The notes below the pieces were generated by a model. The model did not search any database. It had not been told where the DNA came from and was given only the letters and a program-made list of their open reading frames with translations. Shown one piece after another: positions 12,451 through 23,600 of a stretch of DNA of 64,000 nt (positions are counted from its first letter, which is position 1; each line of letters begins with the position of its first letter). The stretch is from Zantedeschia hybrid cultivar (Eukaryota > Streptophyta > Magnoliopsida > Alismatales > Araceae): positions 65,711,956-65,775,955 of the forward strand of contig JARZZO010000001.1 in NCBI GenBank assembly GCA_030544215.1, in the 5' to 3' direction. Position numbers and translations under genes: made by a program.

Positions 12451-13397
12451 GCAAGTATCTAAGACAACGCCTATCAATATTTGCATCACACTGCCAAAGA
12501 AACAAATACCGTCTCTCCTCAAACTTGACACCCCAAACTGCAATACAAGCAAGGGCAGAGTCTCTCGCACATCACCCTCACAAGGGAAGCTCTTTGCACC
12601 CCAGAAGCTTCATAAAATATGACAAGTTCGAGCTATGCAAAAGAATTGTGAAGAAACTGTGAAAAACACGTCACAATTTGTTTGCAGAATAGGTTATTCG
12701 GAATTACTTATCCAGAATAACGTATACTAGAATAAGGGTGCTTAACTTTGATAGTTCCGTGAGACCTACTGGCGGAATAGGAAGAATAAACAATTCTTAG
12801 GTCTATAGTCGAATTACTTATTCTCCTTATTCTAGTATAAACAATTCTAACACGGTAATTAACCTTATTTTAATAATAAGAGATTTTATTCTTCTTCTAT
12901 TCTCTAATCAAAGTGGCGCCTTGATATATATACCAAGGGGAACGGGGATCATACAAGAATAAAAGACGGGGGATCATCACCCTACATGGGAATCTTGTAC
13001 TCCTCTAAACCCCCTAGATGGGTCCTTCGTGTGGTTGATCAGACCTCCAGGCTAATGGACGTTCACCAGCCACCAGCCACCAGCCACCAGCCACTGAGCT
13101 TGGCTCCATACTCCCACACCACGAGCTCACCAATGGTGAGGCCACTGCTGTGCCATCCTTGCTGCGGGCACCATCATGATTGCTCGCATTATGATCGGCC
13201 GCCATTGCCACACACCTTGCCACCTGGTTACCCCACGCCTCTCGTGACGTCACAAGATTAAAAAGGAGAAAAGATGGAGAGGGGGATGGCGGATGAAGGA
13301 TGATGGATAGGGAGTAATACTTGGTGTAATCTATGTATTATAATTCAAGATTGTAATGAATGGTATAACAGTAGTCCAATCAGGTCTAATGGTTACG
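12451..13397. other. Intergenic DNA with a short inverted repeat
   Basis: tatactagaataagg near 12723 and ccttattctagtata near 12824 are reverse complements about 85 bp apart, inside a stretch rich in gaataa motifs. This may be a small MITE remnant. Overlapping short frames at 12986-13261 have no recognisable domain. Confidence 0.5.
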
Positions 13398-13753
13398 GTG
13401 TAATTCATCTAAATTTAAGAACGTATTTGGAAGTTTTTTTTAATTTTTTGTTCAAATTTTTAATTGTTTTAAAACATTTGATCAAAAATCCGACAGCACA
13501 ATTGGATTGCCCAAGTCAACTTCGACCAAATTGTATATTAAAAAAAAAACAAATTTGACACAAATCTTTATTTATATGTAAAAAGTAAAAAAAATAAAAA
13601 ATTATATAATCAGATCGGAGCGGATCCAAACAACTGACTATACTATTTGGATCTTGATTAGACGTTTTAAAAAAATTCAAAAATCTGAACAAAAAAATAA
13701 AAAAATAAAAAGATATCTTCCAAAAAGTCTTCTTAAATCTATACGAATTGCAC
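13398..13753. mobile_element. Foldback element, about 356 bp
   Basis: The left arm (gtgtaattcatctaaattta, then aagaacgtatttggaag and a T-rich run to gatcaaaaatccga) is matched in reverse complement by the right arm, which ends in atacgaattgcac. Arms are about 100 bp and imperfect, and the loop is AT-rich. The segment has no coding capacity and no certain target duplication. Confidence 0.6.
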
Positions 13754-14059
13754 AGCAGTCGTCTTATTTAAAGTATACGTAGATTGTGATGCATGGAATC
13801 AAATATTACTCACGGGTAGAAAAAGGTGAGTCGGCAAAAAAAAAAGAGAGAGGAGGAGGAGGGGGGAAGAAAAATTCTTGATGGCTCCACGTGGCATCTA
13901 AGAGGCGCCTTGCGGAAAGAAAAATAGAAAGTACGAGTGCACGTGGTCAAACGGTCAAACTGCAGTAACGCAATCTGACTAGAATTCTACACCTAACTTA
14001 CGGTATTACGGTTATACCCTTCGGTCACAATGCTGTAAACTTCAGTCAAATATGCAAAA

Positions 14060-14530
14060 TGGATTTAAGATATCTTTCATATAAACCTCTAAATTCACTA
14101 GAAGTTTACTTTCATATAAGAGTTATACTAGTTGTGCTGCACTGCACGTGTTAGATTAGACAGCCGTAGTAATAATTAATTTTTTTTTTAAAAATTATTT
14201 AAAGTAGGTTTTGTTGTGCCCAACATGTCCGTACTAGTCTGATTTTTCATTAGACAACTCAAAAAATTTAAAAAATAAAAAAATCACTATTTATTGGCTC
14301 AATTTTTTATTTTTTAAATTTCTTTGACCATTCGATCAAAGATCGGATTATATGAGCACGTGAAACATGATGGAACCTATCATTTAAAAAAAAAAAAAAA
14401 AAAAACGAATCGCATCCCATGCAGTGCAAGTACAACCCTTCGTATAATACATGGGAGTTGAAAGTACGAATACAAATATGCTAGTTTTTAAAAGTATATA
14501 CACAAAATTTGAAAGACTTTTAAGTATATT
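14060..14530. mobile_element. Foldback element with nested inverted arms, about 470 bp
   Basis: An outer pair (tttcatataagagttatact with gttgtgctgcactgcacg on the left; ccatgcagtgcaagtacaac with cttcgtataatac on the right) encloses an inner pair at about 14205-14285 and 14300-14380. The inner arms share aaatttaaaaaataaaaa and resemble the arms of the element at 56097-56362. An A run lies near 14385-14404. It is either one large palindromic element or one foldback inserted in another. Confidence 0.55.
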
Positions 14531-15474
14531 CTAAATGATTGTAGGAACTAATAAGAAATATAAAAATTATAAAGGTTAACAAAAATATTAAAAGATTATA
14601 AATGCTAAAAAATAAAAAATCTAAATTTTTTACAATGGATCTATTCACATTGGGTGAGAAGAAAATCCAACTGTGCCCGGAAAATGGCCTTCTCAGCAGC
14701 AGGATGTCAAAATTAGGATTCCAACCTAGTCAACAAAGCTCATTTTACATTTGACTGAGCTTTTACCTGTAACCAAATGACCGCTGCTGCGAAAGTTTTC
14801 CAAAAAATTGCTCCTGGGCGGCATTTTACGACTTTCCAAACAGACCCTTAGCTGTTCACTGTCACATGGTGCCAAAATTTAATACACATCCACCTTAGGT
14901 GATGCCTATAACAATAGAGTTCGAATCGCCTACGGTCCGAGTTCATAACAATATGAGTTACCCTCTTGTGACATTATTATCCTCTGAACACCATGAAAAG
15001 AATGACCATAACTTTGTGCATGGTTAGCAGAATTTTCCCAACCTCAAATTCCATTATTTTCTCTTCCATCGAATCCAAAAAATGACTCACCAACCCAATA
15101 AATTAACCTCCGAAACCCGCCCAAGAACTAATAACTCGAATCTGGAAGGCCAAGTTACCACAATTGTGGTGAGGCAGTGTAATTGTATTTTTAATTAGTA
15201 TGATGCTAATAGTATTTGTGTCTATTTGCCTTATGGTTATCCTATTTCTCATATCTATTAATTATTTTTGTAGTATTTATGTTTTTCTATTAACTCTCCT
15301 TACTAATATTCTTTAACAAAAATATCTACTCATATTAGCCAATGACATTGCAAGTTTACTAATAACATGTGATAAAACTAGATTAAGTGCGTAGAGAGAC
15401 TTTATATTCTTTGAGATGCAAGAGTTTGTGATTTGATAATGTGATAATTTGATTCAGGATTATTAGCATTATAG
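14531..15474. other. AT-rich intergenic DNA
   Basis: No open frame over 60 codons on either strand and no recognisable element ends before the GTAAG duplication of Tat-1. Confidence 0.6.
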
Positions 15475-15479
15475 GTAAG

Positions 15480-16566
15480 TGATGTAGACTGGATCTATTA
15501 CGAACGGATTTCGGAGCTGGAATCCGAAGAGGAGGATCCGGAGCTGGGCCGGATCAGTGTTGGTAGGGGCCCGACGGGGATCCGGAAGGCGAAGGACGCA
15601 GAGGCGGGGCCGACGGTCCGAGGCCGGAGGCGACTCGGAGCGGGCTTTCTCTTGGATAGTGAGCCCGAAGAAGACCCTTCGGGGCGAAACCGAGTCTCCT
15701 GTCTTGGGCCGAAGCTCCTTCGGCGGACGAAGGAGCGACGCGGTTGAGTCTTCCCTCAACTGCTGTCGACAGGCGACGAAGCCGAAGCCGACGGTCCGAG
15801 GCCGGAGGCGACTCGGAGCGGGCTTGCTCTTCGATAGTGAGCCCGAAGGCTCCTTCAGCGCGAGACCGAGTCTCCTGTCTTGGGGCAGCCGGCGTACGGC
15901 GTCGAGACCAGGGAGAGGAATCCGAGGCCGGCGGCCGAGACCGACTCGGGAAGGTCGGTGATGATTCGAACCGAGCCCCTGCAGGAGGGAAAGAAGAAGA
16001 AGAACCGGTCAGCAGGAGCCCCGGGCGTCAGCCCTGGGGAACCCCCTCCGACGGTCAAGTTAGCTCCTGAAGAAGATTCGATTCAGAAGGCAAAGAGAAT
16101 AGCTTTAATGCTCTTCGGACAGCAGTCCTTTAAGGGTCTCGGAGGCTTGGGGAAGCATCCGTTGCATACCTTTGGCAATAAATAGCGGGGTATTTATAGC
16201 AGAGGATAGCGGATGGTTAACGGTGGCAGCCGATATGGGACTAAATGAGGGCTTACTGATAAACCGCCATAGTGCCCGATCCGCCACCGGAGTGGGCCGG
16301 ATTCGGCTACCAGGCCGAAGGGGGTTGGGCCGCTGACGGGCCGAACCCTGTTGGGCCGTGGGCTGCCGTGCTGCTCCCGGGCCGAAGGCTGCTGGGCCGC
16401 TGACGGGCTGATGCCTGTTGGGCCGGGAGCGACGGTGCCGCTTATGGGCCGAAGGCTGTTGGGCCGTTGACGGGCCGAAGGCTCCCGGAGGGCCTGGTAC
16501 TGTATCTGTTGGGCTGAACGGGGTTTGGGCTCGTATAAATGGGCCGAATCGGATTTTGCCTCATCA
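15480..16566 (-). repeat. Tat-1 3' LTR
   Basis: 1087 bp, tgatgtagac ... cctcatca, same length as its partner at 26210-27296 with about 17 substitutions and no indel. A minus-strand TATA (read on plus as tatttata) is at 16191-16198. The segment 16300-16490 is built of short imperfect repeats of gggccgaaggctg and gggccgctgacg, a probable source of LTR length variation between copies. Confidence 0.95.
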
Positions 16567-16580
16567 CATAGCCCCCCACT
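16567..16580 (-). other. Tat-1 polypurine tract
   Basis: Read on the minus strand, agtggggggctatg directly precedes the 3' LTR. It is the expected plus-strand DNA primer site. The same tract borders the 3' LTRs of Tat-2 and Tat-3. Confidence 0.85.
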
Positions 16581-16982
16581 CTTGTCTTCCTCAGTTCTGA
16601 GATGGCGAGAGTATAGCCCGAACCTGTCAGAAGAGTATAATAACGGGTGTCTTACCCGAAGCTCTGCCCTCTTTTCACTAGAAAGAGGGCACCCTCGGTC
16701 GGCCGAGGGCTACGCGGTCGCTTCGTCTTCGCTCAGGGTGGCGGCGAAGGCTCAGAGCTCAGAAGCCGAAGGGCCGAGCCCTCGGGCTCGTGTCAGGCTT
16801 CATTAAATGGACAGGATGGCGCGTCGCCTCGCGAGGAAGCACGGGACACGCGTCGCGCATCCAGCCGCTCCGTCAAAAACACTAAAAGATCCTGACCGCT
16901 CGCGGGTCGCGGATCGCCTCGGCTCTTTGCCCGAGGCCCCACTTGGATTGCCGCCGTTCCCTCCGTCGCACGCGGATTGGGA

Positions 16983-17184
16983 CACGTGGCGGGCATCCGA
17001 GAGGTCAGCCGAAGGGTCGGAGCGCTTTCGGCCGTTGATCGCTCTGTTTCAAGTCCCGGAGCCGGTCCGTCATCATTGCCGAAGGACGGTGCACGTGGCG
17101 GGCATCCGAGAGGGGCGATGGGACGAGCGGGATGATCTCGGCCGTTGGCTTCGGCGGGAGGCGCTTCGGGTGGACTTATAAATA
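16983..17184 (+). promoter_or_regulatory. Tat-1 antisense-gene promoter: two CACGTGGC boxes and a TATA box
   Basis: cacgtggc occurs at 16983-16990 and 17092-17099, both inside a longer direct repeat (cacgtggcgggcatccgaga). TATAAATA follows at 17177-17184, about 275 bp before the ATG. All three Tat copies keep the two boxes and the TATA in the same order. ACGTGGC is the core of G-box and ABRE sites bound by plant bZIP factors, so light or abscisic-acid/stress control is plausible. That regulation is inference, not shown by the sequence. Confidence 0.65.
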
Positions 17185-17451
17185 CAAGCCCTCAGCAGGG
17201 CACTGTTCCTCTTCCTGCTGCTGCGCTCGCGTTTCCTTTGCAATCATCCGAGCTCTTCTCCCTTCTCCAGCGAAAGGCTATCTTCCTGAAAGCTTCGTCC
17301 GAGCTCGCCGGCCATCGTGGGAGGATCTCTGTTCCTCGGAGTGCATTACTGGTGGAGCTGGGAGGCTTGGGAAGCTACACTCGGCTTAGGAGAGACTTCC
17401 TCCCCCTTCCTGCGAGTAAGCCTCAGCTTTCTTCCTTCCCTTCTTGGCCTT

Positions 17452-19999
17452 ATGGTCCGGAGTTCCTCCAGTGAGACTACTTCGGACGAGGAGTATACTC
17501 CTTCCCACTCTTATACGTCTTCTTCGTCAGATTTCCTTGCTTCCGAGATGTCTGGAGAGTCCGAGGACTCCAGGACTGAGGGGTCCGAGGACTCCGGAAC
17601 TGAGGGGTCCGAGGACTCCGGAACTGAGGTCTCCGAGTCCGAGGCCTCCGGGGCTGAGGCTTCCGGGGCCGGGGCCGAAGCTATCGAGGCCGAGGCTACC
17701 CAGGAAGTCCAGGACCCAGGCCAGGCTTCCACCTCGGAACGCCGCCTTCCGGACATTGCCTCGGAAGCAACCTGTGCCCTTTCGGACGCAGAGGTTAGGC
17801 GCCTCATCTCTTACTTCCAGCTCCCTTCCTGGACGATCCCCCATCGGCCCGATTCCGCTACCAGGGCCAATTCTGTCCGCCCGGGCTCCTTCTCCATCTA
17901 TCTTGACAGCTTCGAGGCGGGCTTCCGTCTTCCTCTTCCCACCTTCGTCATTAATCTCCTTAGCTTCTACGGGCTGGCCCCGTCTCAGTTCTTTCCCAAT
18001 TCTTGGCGTACTGTGTACGGATTTTTGAGCGTCTTCGCTCATATAAAGATCCGCCCCTCCATCAATGTCTTCCGTTATCTCTTCAAAATCCAAAGGCAGG
18101 GGAAGTCCGAGTGGTACTGCTTCGTCCCTCGGGTCGGCCGAAGCATCTTCTCCGGGAAGCCCTAGTCTATCCACGGCTGGAAGAGGAAGTTCATCTTCGT
18201 CTATCTACCGGAGAACGAGAAGGGCGTGTGGCCCTTCCCCACCGAATGGGTGCCGCTGGCCGCAGGCCTCTCGGACCCTCCTGCTCTGACCCCTGTGCAG
18301 AGCACTATCGTGGGCCACGTCCAGGTTAAGGCCCCATTCGACGTCTCGGGGCTTCTTACCGACGCGGAGCGGCTGATAAATGCCGGGGTTTGGCCGGACC
18401 CCAAGTTTGATCCGGAGCGGGTCTTCCCTTACCTTCCTCCCGGGGAGACTCCGCGGGGCTGCGGGGGAAGGACTGCTGCTCCTCTGGCCGAAGCTCCTCC
18501 GGCTGAGGAGGCTGATGAAGTTTCGGCCGAGGGTAAGTCGGCTCTGAGTTTGCTTATTTAATCGTCCTTTTGCTTCTAACATACTCTTCTTGCCTCGCAG
18601 CAATGGCCGAGCTCGATGACCTTCTCTCCCTGCTATCCGACCAGCGCGGTTCAGGCCGGGCACCGGCTCCGCAAGCGGCAGGCGGGTCCAGCCGAGGCGC
18701 TGAAGGTCCGAGGACTGCGGCCTCCGCCGAGGGTCGCGCTGCCGCTGCTGCTCTTGAGAGGGAGCAGAAGACAAAGTTCGCCGCTCGAAGGGGCGGCCGA
18801 GGGTCGAAGCGCCCCCGGGTAGAGGAGGCCGAAGAGGCGGAGGTGGCTCCGCTGGTCAGAAGGAGCGCCGGGGCCCGAAGGGTCGCGAGGTTGGCGTCTC
18901 CCGAGGCGTCGAGGGGCGACTCCCCTCCGGCTGTATCGGCAGGGGCCGATGACGAAGGTGCCGGGTCGCAGGCGCCCCGGGCGCAGCGCGAATGGTGGCA
19001 CCCCGAGCCGGGGGTGTATAAAGATGAGAGTATGGAGGACCTGCGGACGTGCCTTCGTCTGCTCAGCAGCCTCACTCTCCCTTCAGCTTTCCAGGAGCTG
19101 AGGGGGCATTCGATTGCCGACCTGGCGGCGATGAGCGCCCGGTTTGCGGTCCAGGTAAGGAGTCCGAAAATTCTTCAACCTAGCCTTCCTTAGCTGTCTT
19201 GATTTTCTAACCCCCATCTGTTTTCGGTCCGTAGGCTGCGTTGACGGGTAGCGTCCTGATGCATCATCAGGAGCTACTCCGGCTCAAGCTTCTGGAGGCC
19301 GAGGGTGACCCGGCTGGTTCGGGTGAAGGTACCTCGGCGACGCCCCGCATCGAGCCCTTGGTTGATAGGCTCGTAACCGCGAGCGATCGGGCGTGGGAGC
19401 AGCTAGAGGAAAAGGCAGCAGAGGCCCGCGCGGCCGCCGAGGCCAAGGCGAAGGCCGAGCGGGAGAAAGAGAAGGCCGTAGGCGAGCTCGCTGCGGCTCA
19501 GGCTGAGATCCGGGCCCTCAGGGCCCAGCTCCAGGACAAGGAGTCCCAGTGGGCTTCGGAGAAGCGCCGCCGTGCCGAGGAGGTCTCGGCTCTGAAGCGG
19601 GAACTGGAAGAGGTGGCGGACTCGGCCGTAGCCGATTATAAAGCCGGCCGTGAATACGCCCAAGAGATCCTCCGAGCCCAAGTGCTAGCGTCTTCTTCGG
19701 TCTTCGACCTCGGTCTGGCCATCGCCCAGAGGGCCTGCCCGAGTGTCGATTTGACCGGGGTCGCCCTGCCGATGGGCCAGGAAGCCAGGGAGCTCCTATC
19801 CTGGTGGAAGGACCTCATGGCTGAGAGGGCCTCGCCTCCAGTCGATGAAGATGAAGTCGAGACCGCCGAGGAGGCTCCCGCCAAGGAGGCTCCCGCCGAG
19901 GCTGCTGCTCTCGAAGCGGTGCAGATCATTGACTCTCCCTCTCCCTCTCCTGGCCGAAACGTCGTCGAGGCGGAGGAGGAGAGGGTCGTCGAAGACTGA
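17452..19999 (+). pseudogene. Tat-1 antisense gene (Transposase_28-like), three exons, one nonsense codon
   Basis: Exons 17452-18532, 18601-19154 and 19235-19999 are joined by introns with clean borders (GG|GTAAGT ... CTCGCAG|CA and CAG|GTAAGG ... CCGTAG|GC). Phases agree at both junctions. The N-terminus is an acidic Ser/Glu repeat region (GSEDSGTE units). Next comes a conserved block (SYFQLPSW, FEAGFRLPLPTFVINLLSFY, PSINVFRYLFKI, WYCFVP) of the putative gypsy-type transposon family (Pfam Transposase_28). Exon 2 carries a basic SKRPRVEE patch that could be a nuclear signal. Exon 3 is a long Ala/Glu/Lys coiled coil. TAG at 18163-18165 (about codon 238) interrupts a frame that is open in the other copies, so this copy should make only a truncated product. 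The gene opposes gag-pol and resembles antisense genes known in Tat elements such as Grande. Its function is unknown; the three-exon model is mine from splice motifs. Confidence 0.82.
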
Positions 20000-20272
20000 T
20001 ACGGGGGTTCCCCTCGGTTTTTGCCTTTCCGCTTTTGTAAGCCCTTCGGCCAGGCATATGGTCGAGTTTGTACTTCCTTTTGCTTGTGAATACAAGGAAT
20101 GTTTTTGGGCTTTACCTTATTGTTTTCTGCATGATGAGTGTATCTAGCCTTTCCGAAATCCGAGATCTTTCCGTCATTCGCTATAGCTTGCGAAGCCGAG
20201 ACCCGATGTAGGTTCGGATAGGGCGCCGATAGTATCTCGCCAGCAGATAAGGCCACTCTAGATGCGGCCCGG

Positions 20273-20610
20273 GTGGCTGAAGCCACTCCCGCTTCGTCTT
20301 ATGCAGACTTAGAGAAAACCATGCCGCGTCCAGGTACGGTTTGCATGGCCGAAGCCACTCCCGGTACGGTTTTCACGGACTTAGAATACCTTGCCGCTCC
20401 CGATACGGTTTGCATGGCCGAAGCCACTCCCGGTACGGTTTACACGGACTTAGAATACCTTGCCGCTCCCGATACGGTTTGCATGGCCGAAGCCACTCCC
20501 GGTACGGTTTACACGGACTTAGAATACCTTGCCGCTCCCGATACGGTTTGCATGTCCGAAGCCACTCCCGGTACGGTTTACACGGACTTAGAGAAAACCA
20601 TATCAAATTT
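20273..20610. repeat. Tat-1 tandem array, four 69-bp units
   Basis: The repeat tacggtttgcatggccgaag... recurs every 69 bp from about 20334. It lies between the stop of the antisense gene (19999) and the stop of pol (20669), in a 3'-to-3' arrangement. Each unit holds two related half-repeats around cccggtacggtt and cccgatacggtt. Because 69 is divisible by 3 and the unit lacks stops in several frames, it creates false open frames. The same unit in reverse orientation is amplified in Tat-2 and Tat-3. Confidence 0.93.
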
Positions 20611-20668
20611 CTTGAACAAGAAAGCCCTTTATTCATACCCTCCGGCTGAAAGCCTGGGGAGAAGAGAC

Positions 20669-23600
20669 TTACATATAATAACGCCGAAGGCGCTCTACAT
20701 TCCAGGTGCGAGGGAGAGGTTGGCCCGAAAGGGTCTCGAGCCGATAAGCTCCACGCCTGATCACCTCTCTAACTCGATAAGGCCCCTCCCAGTTGGGGGC
20801 AAGCTTCCCTAAGGCTTCGGCTGGCTTGGAAGTATGAGCATTCCTCAACACGAGGCTCCCTACTTCAAAGCTTCGGGGCTTTACTCGAGTGTTGTGGTAC
20901 TTGGCCATGCGTTGTTGATAAGCCGCCAGCCGGATACGAGCTTTGTCTCGAGTCTCTTCAATGAGGTCCAAATGGTCTTTCAAACCTTCCTCGTTGAACT
21001 CCGGACTGTAAGCCACGACCCTGGGAGAAGGGAGGCCGATTTCTACCGGAATAACGGCCTCTACCCCATAGGCCATGCGAAAGGGAGTTTCGCCGGTGGG
21101 GGTTCGGCTCGTCGTCCGATAGGCCCACAGAACACTTGGCAGTTCTTCTACCCATTGGCCCTTAGCCTCCCCGAGGCGGGTTTTCAATCCCTGCAGGAGG
21201 CTTCGGTTAGTGACTTCGGCTTGGCCGTTCGCTCGAGGATGCGCTACCGAAGTGAATTTGTGAAGTATGCCGAAGCTGGCGCAGTTGTCGCTGAATCGTT
21301 GGCTGTCGAACTGCTTTCCATTGTCAGAGATAATGGCCCGAGGAATGCCTAACCGGCAAATGATGGACTTCCACACGAAGTTCCACGCATTGCTATCGGT
21401 TATTGACGCGAGGGGTTCGGCTTCGACCCACTTGGTGAAGTAATCGACTGCCACGATGAGGAACTTTCTTTGGCCGGTGGCGATGGGAAAAGGTCCCAGG
21501 AGGTCGATTCCCCATTGGGCGAAAGGCCAGGGATCGGATAGGGGGGTCAGAAGGGTGGCTGCCTGGTGGATGAGGGAGCTGAACCTCTGGCACTGGTCAC
21601 AGCGCCGCACGAGGGCTAAAGCGTCCTCTCGGAGCGTCGGCCACCAGTAGCCTTGCCTCAGGAGCTTGTGAGTCAGGGCCCTTCCTCCCGCATGCGCCCC
21701 GCATATCCCTTCATGGACTTCTCTTGTGGCGTAGTCAGCTTCAGCCGGGCCGAGGCACCGCAGCAGTGGTCGGCCGAAGGATTTCTTATACAGCACCCCG
21801 TCCACGAGGAGGAAGTGGGATGAGCGCTGCCGAACGTGTTTCGCCTCCTTTGGATCCACCGGGACTTCTCCTTGGAGAAGGAAAGCGACGAGAGGGGTCA
21901 TCCACGTCTCGGCCTCGACCTCAGTGACTTGCATGGCTTCGGTTCCGCCGAGGCTAGGTTCGGCGAGCTCCTCGACGAGGATCATTCGGCCTCCTCCCCC
22001 GTCTTGAGTTGACGCCAACCGGGAAAGGGCGTCGGCTCGGGTGTTCTCGACTCTCGGGATCCTTATAATTTCGTAAGAATCGAATTGGGCGAGGATTTGG
22101 CGAGTCACATGGAGATAGGATGCCATCATTGCGTCCCGAGCTTCGTACTCCCCGGAGATGTGGCCGGCGATCAGCTGGGAATCGCTGAAGGCTTTCAGGT
22201 TCCGGGCGCCGAGCTTCTTCGCGGCCCGGAGGCCGGAAATGAGAGCTTCATACTCGACGGCATTGTTGGTTGCTGGGAAGGAGAAACGCAGGGCGTACTC
22301 CGTGACGACTCCTTCGGGCGATGCCAGGATCCATCTGGCGCCGCTGCCCGTGGAGTACGCGGAGCCGTCCACGAAGAGCCGCCATTCGTCTGCCGCCGCA
22401 GGAGCCGAGGTAGCCTCGGCTTCGACCGCGTCGGCTGCCGGCCGAGGTGCCGTGGGGGCGCCGGGGGTAAGCTCAGCGATGAAGTCTGCCAATGCCTGGG
22501 CTTTTATAGCCACCCGAGGGGCGTAGGAGATGTCGAACTCTCCTAGCTCAATCGCCCATTTCGCCAGCCTGCCGGACACCTCCGGCCGGGAAAGAATCTG
22601 CCTCAGGGGCTGGTCGGTGAGGACCTTCACGGAATGAGCTAGAAAGTAGGGCCGGAGCCTCCTCGCAGACGAGACGAGGGCCAGCGCCAGCTTCTCCAGG
22701 GCAAGGTACCGGAGTTCTGCTCCTTGAAGGGCTCGGCTGGTATAATAGACGGGCTTCTGAACGCCATCCTGCTCTCGGACGAGGACGGCGCTGAGGGCGG
22801 TCTCAGAGACTGCAAGGTACAGGCTCAGGGGTTCTCCGGGAACCGGTTTGGACAAGATAGGGACTTTGGAGAGGTAGGCCTTTAGCTGATTGAAGGCTGT
22901 CTGGCACTCCTCCGTCCAATCGAAGTTGTTGGCCTTCTTCAGCAGCTTGAAGAAGGGAAAGCAGTAGTCGGCCGCCCTAGACATGAAGCGGCTGAGGGCG
23001 GCGATCCTCCCGTTCATCTTCTGAACCTCTCGGAGGTTAGCCGGGGGTCGCATCTGCATGATGGCCGACACCTTCTCGGGATTAGCCTCCACTCCTCGGT
23101 GAGTGACCATATAGCCGAGGAACTTGCCGGAGGCTACCCCGAAGGCGCATTTGGCCGGGTTCAGCTTCATCTTATACCGCCTAAGGGCGGAAAAGGTCTC
23201 GGCTAAATTGGCCAGATGCTCTGCAGCAACGCGGCTCTTGACCAGCATGTCGTCTATATAGACCTCCATATTCCGGCCGAGCTGTAGGGCGAACACTTTG
23301 TTGACCAGACGCTGATATGTCGCGCCGGCGTTCTTCAGACCGAAGGGCATTCGGGTGTAGCAGTACAAGCCCAAATCGATCGTGAAGCTGGTCTTGCTCT
23401 CATCATCCGGGTGCATCCGGATTTGGTGGTAGCCTGAGTAAGCGTCGAGGAAGCTTAAGAGCTCATGGCCGGAAGTCGCGTCCACCACCTGGTCTATCCG
23501 AGGCAGCGGAAAGCTGTCCATTGGACAGGCCTTGTTGAGGTTGGTGAAGTCCACGCACATACGCCATTTGCCATCTTTCTTTGGCACCATGACCACGTTG

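Noticed and set aside
15557..16185. Several frames of 100-135 codons in the Tat-1 LTR, repeated at 26287-26915
   Set aside because: GC-rich LTR sequence with few stops; they are present in overlapping frames and carry no domain.
17411..17451. Extra 5' UTR intron of the antisense gene (gag|taagc donor)
   Set aside because: The donor-like sequence is shared by the copies, but I could not find a consistent acceptor before the ATG.
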